Positions 34,703 to 40,332 of a DNA stretch of 41,535 nucleotides are shown one piece after another; the first letter of the stretch is position 1, and each line of letters begins with the position of its first letter. The notes beneath the pieces were generated by a model. That model was not told the DNA's origin, did no database searches, and saw only the letters and a program-made list of their open reading frames with translations. The position numbers and the translations under genes are program-made. Origin of the DNA: JBDTCO01 sp039923495. Its GTDB lineage: Bacteria > Myxococcota_A > Polyangia > Palsa-1104. Location of the stretch: positions 1-41,535 of the forward strand of contig JBDTCO010000033.1 in assembly GCA_039923495.1 (NCBI GenBank), in the 5' to 3' direction.

Positions 34703-35218
34703 ATGCGAACCTTGTCGGCCATCTTGGTTTTCTCTGGCGTCGCGCTCGTGCTCCACGGCTGCGGCGGCGGCAGCGCTACCCACATCAGCATCCCCAGGCG
34801 GGCGCACGATCTCGGCAACTACGTCAGCTCGGAGTCGGGCCCTGCAACCGGGACCGGCGACGACGCGGGTGTCTCCGATAACCCCGACTTCTCCACCGGT
34901 TCGGGGTGCGGCAGCGTCACCTCCTCGGGCGCTTGCAGCGGCACCGTGCTCGTTTATTGCGACACGTCGAGCGGCCAGGTCGTCTCGATGGACTGCGCCG
35001 CGCAGGGCGACGTCTGCACCGTCGACTCCTTCGGTTCACCGAGTTGCACGAGCGGCAGCACGGGTGGTGGCGGTGGCAGCTGCGGCAACATCGATTCGAG
35101 CGGCATCTGCAATGGCGACATCCTCGAGTACTGCGCCGGTACGCTCACGACGCAGGACTGCTCGATGCTGGGCCAGACCTGCATGGTGGATTCGAGTGGC
35201 TATGCCAACTGCTACTGA
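34703..35218 (+). CDS. Lipoprotein with two Cys-rich six-cysteine modules
   Basis: 171 residues; ATG 34703 is chosen because GGGAG lies seven bases upstream. Lipobox VLHGC with Cys20, then a Ser/Gly/Asp-rich linker. The mature part ends in two copies of a roughly 45-residue module with six cysteines: C-x8-C-x7-C-x11-C-x6-C-x9-C and C-x8-C-x7-C-x8-C-x6-C-x9-C, each opening CG[SN][VI] and containing a YC before a threonine/serine-rich loop. A Gly-rich spacer separates them. Three disulfides per module are plausible in the periplasm or at the surface. A paralogue with the same module pair lies at 35604-36185. Its tail overlaps the next gene by 17 bases. Confidence 0.85.
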   Translation: MRTLSAILVFSGVALVLHGCGGGSATHISIPRRAHDLGNYVSSESGPATGTGDDAGVSDNPDFSTGSGCGSVTSSGACSGTVLVYCDTSSGQVVSMDCAAQGDVCTVDSFGSPSCTSGSTGGGGGSCGNIDSSGICNGDILEYCAGTLTTQDCSMLGQTCMVDSSGYANCY

Positions 35219-35552
35219 TCTGAGCGGCAAGGCGCGCCGGCACCTGCGCGCGCTCGGCCATCACCTGCGGCCCGTCGTGCTCGTCGGGAAAGAGGGCATG
35301 TCCGCGAATGTTGTCGAGGCCACGCGGGTCGCGCTCGCCGACCACGAGCTCATCAAGGTGAAGCTCGGCGAGAACGCCGAGGGCTCGCGCGAGGACCTGG
35401 CGAAGACGCTGGCGACACAGTCCGGCGCCTCGCAGATCGGCCTCATCGGTCGCGTGCTGCTACTCTACAAGCAGCACCCCGATGCGCCGAAGATCGAGCT
35501 CCCGGTGGAGAAGTCGAAGACCAAGCGCGCGGTCGCGCCGGCCAGGCGCTAG
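35202..35552 (+). CDS. yhbY: YhbY/CRS1-type RNA-binding protein
   Basis: 116 residues. The KH-like CRM domain is recognisable: KARRHLRALGHHLRPVVLVG, the KEG (GKxG) loop, then SANVVEATRVALADHELIKV, and the C-terminal strand ASQIGLIGRVLLLY. YhbY associates with pre-50S ribosomal particles. It starts inside the end of the upstream lipoprotein gene (17-base overlap, different frame), so translation may be coupled. A basic C-terminal tail (KSKTKRAVAPARR) extends past the usual domain. TAG of its stop forms the start of a TAGCCT -10 box for the next small ORF. Confidence 0.9.
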   Translation: MPTATDLSGKARRHLRALGHHLRPVVLVGKEGMSANVVEATRVALADHELIKVKLGENAEGSREDLAKTLATQSGASQIGLIGRVLLLYKQHPDAPKIELPVEKSKTKRAVAPARR

Positions 35553-35555
35553 CCT
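35550..35555 (+). promoter_or_regulatory. -10 box (TAGCCT) overlapping the yhbY stop
   Basis: TAGCCT covers the yhbY stop codon and ends seven bases before the ATG of a 14-codon ORF at 35563. No convincing -35 box is visible. Confidence 0.4.
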
Positions 35556-35562
35556 GCTTCTC

Positions 35563-35607
35563 ATGACGGCAGCGACGACCATAGCGACGATGAAAGGCCG
35601 CCCATGA
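35563..35607 (+). CDS. 14-codon upstream ORF coupled to the second Cys-rich lipoprotein
   Basis: ATG 35563 opens MTAATTIATMKGRP and ends with TGA at 35605-35607. That stop overlaps the ATG of the lipoprotein gene as ATGA, a classic translational-coupling junction. The spacing of TAGCCT (seven bases before the ATG) suits a leaderless start. A second signal, AAAGG six bases before 35604, could also start the lipoprotein on its own. Coding is inferred from position only; composition cannot settle it. Confidence 0.35.
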   Translation: MTAATTIATMKGRP

Positions 35608-36185
35608 CTCGCGTGCTCCACCGCTCCCTCTGCGTTGCGTTGCTGGCGCTGTCGGCCTGTGCCTCCCCGGACGGCACGACCGGCACCGTCGGTGTGTCGC
35701 AGCACCCCGACCTCGGCGCGTTCATCAACGGCGGCGACATGACGATCGCGCTCGCGAAGGCCGACCTCGCCTCCGAGAGCGGTGACGACCTCTCCTCGTC
35801 GGTGTCCACCGACCTCGCGACCCCGCACGCCGACTTCTCGACCAAGCCCGTCGACTTCTCGATGAAGCCTGCCGACATGACCACCGCGTCGGGCTGCGGC
35901 TCCGTCACCTACGCGGGCACGTGCAGCGGCAACACCGTGACCTACTGCTCGAACAACACCGTCAAGACGCTCGTGTGCTCGAGCCCACGGCAGTGCAACG
36001 TCGTCGCGGGCGACGCCGACTGCCGCTACGTCAATGGCAGCGCGTGCGGCAACGTCAGCTTCGACGGCCTCTGCGACGGCGACACGCTCGTGTACTGCGA
36101 CAGCAGCCAGCTCACCGTCACGGACTGCACCGCGCTCGGTAGCACGTGCACGACAGGCAGTAGCGGCCTCGCGTACTGCAACTAG
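35604..36185 (+). CDS. Lipoprotein with two Cys-rich modules, paralogue of the 34703 gene
   Basis: 193 residues. Lipobox LLALSAC with Cys19. A Ser/Asp/Thr-rich linker (about 25-95) contains short near-repeats ending in DFS (HADFSTKP, VDFSMKP). Two C-terminal modules follow: C-x8-C-x7-C-x9-C-x5-C-x8-C and C-x8-C-x7-C-x9-C-x6-C-x9-C, with CGSV/CGNV openings and a YC as in the paralogue. Start ATG 35604 has AAAGG six bases upstream and overlaps the stop of a short upstream ORF. Expected in the envelope; function unknown. Confidence 0.84.
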   Translation: MTRVLHRSLCVALLALSACASPDGTTGTVGVSQHPDLGAFINGGDMTIALAKADLASESGDDLSSSVSTDLATPHADFSTKPVDFSMKPADMTTASGCGSVTYAGTCSGNTVTYCSNNTVKTLVCSSPRQCNVVAGDADCRYVNGSACGNVSFDGLCDGDTLVYCDSSQLTVTDCTALGSTCTTGSSGLAYCN

Positions 36186-36191
36186 CACCGC

Positions 36192-37463
36192 TTGAGCTCA
36201 CCGCTCCGTCGTTCCCTCGGTCGCTTCGAGGTCACGTGTCTCGGCATCAACGCGATCGTCGGCGCCGGCATCTTCGCGCTGCCCGACGACCTCTTCCGCG
36301 ACATGGGCGGACGCTCGCCGTGGGTCTTCGTCATCTGCGCGCTCGGCATGTGGCCCGTCGCCTGGTGCTACGCGGAGGCTGCGGGCCGCACCGAGCGCTC
36401 CGGCGGCCCGTACATCTACGTCGGTGAAGCGTTCGGCAAGTTGCCCGGCTACGTCGTCGGGTGGATGTGCTTCGTCAACTCCATCTTCTCCTTCGCGGCC
36501 GTCGCACGGCTCGCCGCCGCGTACCTCGCCGAGGCCGTGCCATCGGTGGAGCTCGGCGAGTGGGGCGTGCGTGGCGTGGCGCTCGCGGTCATCGTGACGT
36601 TCTGCGGTCTCAACGCGCTCGGCGCGAAGCCCGGCGCGCGCGTCGCGGCCGCGTTCACCATCGGCAAGATAGCCGCGCTCCTCGTGCTCGTCGTCGTCGC
36701 GGCGCCCGCCATCCACCTCGTCCGACTCGCCGCGCCGGCGCCCCACGGCTGGGGTGGCCTTTCGTCCGCGGTGTTCGTCGCGCTCTTCGCGGTGCAAGGC
36801 TTCGAGGTCACGCCCGTCCCGGCCGGTGAGACGAAGGACGCGCCCGCGGTCATGCCGTTTGCGATCCTCGCCTCGCTCGTCGGCGCGTCGCTGCTCTACG
36901 TCGTCGTCCAGGCCGTGATGGTCGGCAGCTACGCGGGGCTCGGCCGCGTGAGCGACACGCCGCTCGCCGACGCTGCCATGGCCATCGCCCCGCGCATCGG
37001 CACCATCGTGGTGTGGGGTGGCATCGTGTCGATGCTCGGCTTCGTCGCAGGCAATGCGTTCGGCACGCCGCGCTACGCGTTCGCGATGGCAGAGGACGGC
37101 TATCTGCCCGCGTTCGTCACGAGGCTCGGGCGCAAGCACGGCGCGCCCATCGGCGCGATCTGGACCACCGCGGTGTGCTCCGCGGGGCTCGCCCTCGCGT
37201 TCCCCTCGCGCGCTCTCGTCGGCATCTCCAACCTCGCGGTCGCCGTCCAGTACCTCGGCACGTGCCTCGCCATCGCGCACGGCGCACGCACCGCCAAGAC
37301 CCATGTTCGCCGTCGCTGGTTCTACGCCATCACCGGCGCAATCGTCTCCCTGTGGGTGCTGACGCAGGGCACCGCGACGGAGCGCTGGACGGCGGTCGGC
37401 GCGGTCGGCGTGGGCCTCCTCGTCGGGCTCGTCATGCGAGCACGCAGGCCACGCGTCGCGTAG
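36192..37463 (+). CDS. APC-superfamily amino-acid/polyamine permease
   Basis: 423 residues, about twelve TM helices. The first is preceded by LGRFEVTCLGINAIVGAGIF, the APC signature, and GPYIYVGEAFGKLPGYVVGW is the conserved second block. GFEVTPVPAGETKDA corresponds to the conserved FE..P.GE.K motif of TM6-8, and GTPRYAFAMAEDGYLP the later RxxYAMA.DG motif. Family members are secondary transporters for amino acids; the substrate is not clear. The TTG start lies six bases after the upstream stop, with no Shine-Dalgarno, so the gene may be read with the lipoprotein gene. The C-terminus ends with a short Arg-rich tail. The TAG stop begins the next gene's -10 box. Confidence 0.9.
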   Translation: MSSPLRRSLGRFEVTCLGINAIVGAGIFALPDDLFRDMGGRSPWVFVICALGMWPVAWCYAEAAGRTERSGGPYIYVGEAFGKLPGYVVGWMCFVNSIFSFAAVARLAAAYLAEAVPSVELGEWGVRGVALAVIVTFCGLNALGAKPGARVAAAFTIGKIAALLVLVVVAAPAIHLVRLAAPAPHGWGGLSSAVFVALFAVQGFEVTPVPAGETKDAPAVMPFAILASLVGASLLYVVVQAVMVGSYAGLGRVSDTPLADAAMAIAPRIGTIVVWGGIVSMLGFVAGNAFGTPRYAFAMAEDGYLPAFVTRLGRKHGAPIGAIWTTAVCSAGLALAFPSRALVGISNLAVAVQYLGTCLAIAHGARTAKTHVRRRWFYAITGAIVSLWVLTQGTATERWTAVGAVGVGLLVGLVMRARRPRVA

Positions 37464-37466
37464 GAT
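37461..37466 (+). promoter_or_regulatory. -10 box (TAGGAT) overlapping the permease stop
   Basis: TAGGAT ends eight bases before ATG 37475 and includes the permease stop codon. No clear -35. Confidence 0.35.
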
Positions 37467-37474
37467 CGCAGGGC

Positions 37475-38182
37475 ATGCGCGCGTTGCTGTTGGTGTCGAT
37501 CCTCTTCGTCTTCGTCTCGGCCCGCGCCGACGAGTGGGATTTTCGCTCGACGTCCGGCGCCGTCATCCCCGGCGCGCCGCTCGAGGAGATCGCGTCGCTG
37601 TCCACGCAGGTCGCGCGCGTGCGTGCCGCGACGTCGGAGGCGCTCGGCGTCGAGATCGGCCGCGTGCCCGTCCACATCGTCACCATCGACGAGCTGCGCC
37701 GCCTCCACGACGAGATGGGTGGGCGGCTACCGCACGGCTTTCTCATCTACGGCTTCGAGCTCAAGGGCCACGTCTTCGTGCGCAACGCGCTCGGCGGCAT
37801 CCCCGACGAGGTCATCATCCACGAGTGCCTGCACTCGCTGTCGGAGCGCTTCTCGACACAGGTGCACCGCATGGGTGTCGGCAAGATCGTCGAGGGCATC
37901 ACGCAGTACTTCACGCTGGAGGCGCTCGCCGCGCGTCCCAATACCGGCAAGCTCGTCGCCACGAAGAACCGCACCTACGTCGCGTACACCGAGACGGCCG
38001 ACTCGCTCGCGTCGCTCGTTGGCGAGGCCGAGCTCAAGCGCGCGTACTTCGACGGCGGCTTGCCGCAGCTCGCCGCGCGCGTCGATGCTGCAGCGCATGG
38101 CAGGCGCGTCCTCGAGATGGCCGCGCGCGCGCTCGAGGGCGGCGACGAGCACCGCGCGCTCGCGCTCCTCGGCGGTAACTGA
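37475..38182 (+). CDS. Exported HExxH metallopeptidase-like protein
   Basis: 235 residues. Signal peptide MRALLLVSILFVFVSARA. The zinc motif is HECLH at 116-120, and Glu140 in VEGITQYFTLEA lies twenty residues further on, the spacing of gluzincins (HExxH...E). VPVHIVTIDELRRLHDEM and NALGGIPDEVIIHECLHSLS resemble small secreted metallopeptidases, though the family is not one I can name. No PDZ or other extra domain. It starts 12 bases after the permease stop. TAGGAT eight bases upstream suits a leaderless or near-leaderless mRNA. Confidence 0.8.
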   Translation: MRALLLVSILFVFVSARADEWDFRSTSGAVIPGAPLEEIASLSTQVARVRAATSEALGVEIGRVPVHIVTIDELRRLHDEMGGRLPHGFLIYGFELKGHVFVRNALGGIPDEVIIHECLHSLSERFSTQVHRMGVGKIVEGITQYFTLEALAARPNTGKLVATKNRTYVAYTETADSLASLVGEAELKRAYFDGGLPQLAARVDAAAHGRRVLEMAARALEGGDEHRALALLGGN

Positions 38183-38189
38183 GCGCGCG

Positions 38190-38217
38190 TTGACGAGGAG
38201 CAAAGTTTCGCTATCGT
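38190..38217 (+). promoter_or_regulatory. Near-consensus promoter for the HiPIP-like gene
   Basis: TTGACG (38190-38195), 16-base spacer, TATCGT (38212-38217), then six bases to ATG 38224. This is the best -35/-10 pair in the window and places the transcription start at the start codon. GAGGAG inside the spacer cannot act as a ribosome-binding site if transcription begins there. Confidence 0.65.
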
Positions 38218-38223
38218 CGAGTG

Positions 38224-38478
38224 ATGTCCGACGACGACGAGTACAAGATCCCCGCCCCGCAGCCGAAGGAGCTCGACGAGAAGCTCGCGCTGCAGCTCAA
38301 GCACATGGCCGAAGACAGCGTCCTGCGCGGTCGCCCGAGCGGCGAAGAGCGCTGCGACAACTGCCTCTACTACCTCAACCCGGACGAGAAGATCAGCTAC
38401 TGCTGGCACCCGAAGCTGCGCATCCTCGTCGGTGATCAGTGGTGGTGTCAGTGGTGGGAAGGGATCCCGAAGGAGTAG
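38224..38478 (+). CDS. 84-residue protein with a HiPIP-like four-Cys pattern
   Basis: Start ATG 38224 (a GTG at 38221 directly precedes it). Cys44, Cys47, Cys60 and Cys75 are spaced C-x2-C-x12-C-x14-C, inside CDNCLYYLNPDEKISYCWHP and VGDQWWCQWW. High-potential iron-sulfur proteins have C-x2-C-x16-C-x13-C, with the second pair close to a ...WC..W ending, so both motif and aromatic context are similar. Unlike HiPIPs it has no Tat signal, so it should stay in the cytoplasm. A 4Fe-4S cluster is possible; a zinc site is the alternative. The first 40 residues are polar and helical. Confidence 0.78.
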   Translation: MSDDDEYKIPAPQPKELDEKLALQLKHMAEDSVLRGRPSGEERCDNCLYYLNPDEKISYCWHPKLRILVGDQWWCQWWEGIPKE

Positions 38479-38505
38479 GGCGGCCCGAAATGCCGAGGGC
38501 TGCGA

Positions 38506-38511
38506 TAGACT
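38506..38511 (+). promoter_or_regulatory. -10 box (TAGACT) for the vWA lipoprotein
   Basis: TAGACT ends six bases before the GTG at 38518. No clear -35 box. AAGG between the two is too close to the start to serve as a normal ribosome-binding site. Confidence 0.45.
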
Positions 38512-38517
38512 GAAGGC

Positions 38518-39564
38518 GTGCACCCTGTCATTCGCGGTCTCGCTCCGCTGAGCCTCTCCCTCTCGCTCCTTCTTGGCGGCTGTCATCACCACAAGACGGT
38601 GGCCGCCGATGGCGGTGTCACCGACGACGGATTTCAGCCCTCGCTCGATGCGGCGTGTGCCACGTCGAGCGCGCAGGCGCTCATCAAGCACCTCAACATC
38701 GCCGTGGTGTACGACCGCTCCAACTCGATGGGCGGTGCGAACAGCGGCATCGATCCCGCCACCAAGTGGCTGCCGGTCGGCGCCGGCCTCAAGGGCTTCT
38801 TCCAGGACCCGGGCTCCGTCGGTGTGACGGCCTCGCTCGTGTACTTCCCATCCATCAAGAACGAGCCCGACCAGTGCAACTCGGGCGAGTACTCCACTCC
38901 GGACGTCGTCGCGACCGCGCTGCCGTCGACGGCGTTCGCCACGAGCATCGACGCGACCTCGCCGCACGGCAGCACGCCGACGCTGCCGGCCGTGCAGGGC
39001 GTCATCGGCGCGCTGCAGTCCGGCATCATCGATCCGAAGACCGTCGACGCCATCATCCTCGTCACCGATGGTGAGCCCGACTCGTGCCAGTCGTCGGTCA
39101 ACGACGTGTCTCAGGCCGTGAAGCAGGTCGCGCTCACCATCCCGACCTACGTCATCGGCATCGGGTTGTCGTCCGCCGCGCTCGATCAGATCGCCGCGGC
39201 AGGTGGCACGCAGCAGGCCATCGTCGTCGATGTCACGTCACCGTCGCAGACTCAGACCGACCTGCTCGCCGCGCTCGACGCCATCCGCGGCAAGCAGGTG
39301 CCCTGCGCCTTCGACATCCCGCCCGCGCCCGAAGGTCAGAAGCTCGACTTCGACAAGGTCAACGTGCTGTACACGCCGGGCAGCGGCACGCAGCAAGCGC
39401 TGACCTACGAGGTCGGCTGCCCAGGCGGCACCGGCTGGTACTACGACGACGTCGCGAACCCCACGCACGTCGAGCTGTGCCCTGCGACCTGCACCACCGT
39501 GCAGCAGGACAAAGGCGCCCGCGTCGACATCCTCCTCGGATGCACGACGATCGGGCCGGTATGA
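38518..39564 (+). CDS. Lipoprotein with von Willebrand factor A domain
   Basis: 348 residues from GTG. Lipobox LLLGGC with Cys22, followed by HHH. The vWA domain covers about 58-255: metal-ion-dependent adhesion site DRSNS (Asp66, Ser68, Ser70), the downstream Thr in HGSTPTLP, and the Asp in VTDGEPDSC. The domain is of the bacterial surface type and should bind Mg2+ and a protein ligand. A C-terminal beta-rich domain with paired cysteines follows (VPCAFDIPPAPEGQ, VGCPGGTGWYYDDV, LCPATCTTV). The start is fixed by TAGACT six bases ahead. Convergent with YceI over 16 bases. Confidence 0.88.
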   Translation: MHPVIRGLAPLSLSLSLLLGGCHHHKTVAADGGVTDDGFQPSLDAACATSSAQALIKHLNIAVVYDRSNSMGGANSGIDPATKWLPVGAGLKGFFQDPGSVGVTASLVYFPSIKNEPDQCNSGEYSTPDVVATALPSTAFATSIDATSPHGSTPTLPAVQGVIGALQSGIIDPKTVDAIILVTDGEPDSCQSSVNDVSQAVKQVALTIPTYVIGIGLSSAALDQIAAAGGTQQAIVVDVTSPSQTQTDLLAALDAIRGKQVPCAFDIPPAPEGQKLDFDKVNVLYTPGSGTQQALTYEVGCPGGTGWYYDDVANPTHVELCPATCTTVQQDKGARVDILLGCTTIGPV

Positions 39565-39580
39565 GGACGTAAGGAGCGAG

Positions 39581-40219
39581 CTACTTCTTCGCGGGCGGCG
39601 GGACGGTCCTGCCGCCGGCTGCCATCTTCTTGTCGAGCTCGAGGTCGAGCGTGACGTTGATCTCGTCGCCGACCATCACGCCGCCGGCCGACTCGAGCGG
39701 CTTGTTCCAGGTGAGGCCGAAGTCCTTGCGGTTGAGCTTCGTCGTCGCCGACGTGCCGATGACGATCTGACCGGACGGGTGCTTGTACTCCTTCGAGACC
39801 GGCTGCACGTCGAACGTGACGGGCTTCGTGACGCCGTGGATCGTGAGGTTGCCCATGAGCTTGACGGCACCTCCCGCGACCACATCGACCTTCGTCGACT
39901 TGAACGTCATCGTCGGGTACTTGGCCACGTCGAAGAAGTCCGGGCTCTTGAGATGGCCGTCCCGCTTCGGCTCGCGCGTGTTGATGGTGCTCACATCGAC
40001 GGATGCGTTGACGGTGGCGGTCTTCCAGTCGGTGCCCTCGATGGTGACCGTGCCCGTGAGCTTGCCGAAGTCGCCACGAACCGTGGAGACCATCATGTGG
40101 CGCACCGAGAAGCCGGCCGAGCTGTGCGCCGGGTCGATGTCCCACGTGGTGGGCGCAGCGAACGCGGTGAACGACGAGAGCGAGACGAGCGTACCGAGCA
40201 CGAGGCCGAGCTTGTTCAT
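39581..40219 (-). CDS. YceI-family periplasmic lipocalin-like protein
   Basis: 212 residues. Signal peptide MNKLGLVLGTLVSLSSFTAFA before APTTWDIDPAHSSAGFSVRH. The YceI beta-barrel motif then follows: VRGDFGKLTGTVTIEG, DVSTINTREPKRDGHLKSPD, FFDVAKYPTMTFKST, LTIHGVTKPVTFDVQ and FGLTWNKPLESAGGVMVGDE. Family members bind isoprenoid-type lipids and are found in the periplasm. AGGAG lies six bases before the ATG. A 113-base gap separates it from the divergent histidine kinase; that gap has a five-base inverted repeat (CGTTC/GAACG, 40253-40268) of uncertain meaning. Confidence 0.93.
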   Translation of the reverse strand: MNKLGLVLGTLVSLSSFTAFAAPTTWDIDPAHSSAGFSVRHMMVSTVRGDFGKLTGTVTIEGTDWKTATVNASVDVSTINTREPKRDGHLKSPDFFDVAKYPTMTFKSTKVDVVAGGAVKLMGNLTIHGVTKPVTFDVQPVSKEYKHPSGQIVIGTSATTKLNRKDFGLTWNKPLESAGGVMVGDEINVTLDLELDKKMAAGGRTVPPPAKK

Positions 40220-40293
40220 GCGGATCTCCTGGGAGGGGTTACGTGACCGGCGCGTTCTTTCACGAACGGCACCGTGGCGCAACGCGTCGGTGC

Positions 40294-40322
40294 TTGTGAG
40301 GTCGAGGGCTCTGCGGTAGAGA
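40294..40322 (+). promoter_or_regulatory. Candidate promoter for the histidine kinase
   Basis: TTGTGA (40294-40299), 17-base spacer, TAGAGA (40317-40322), ten bases to the GTG at 40333. Confidence 0.4.
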
Positions 40323-40332
40323 CGACCGCGTC

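Noticed and set aside
40253..40268. CGTTC-TTTCAC-GAACG inverted repeat as an operator between yceI and the histidine kinase
   Set aside because: Five-base arms are expected by chance in any 100-base gap; no second copy was seen.
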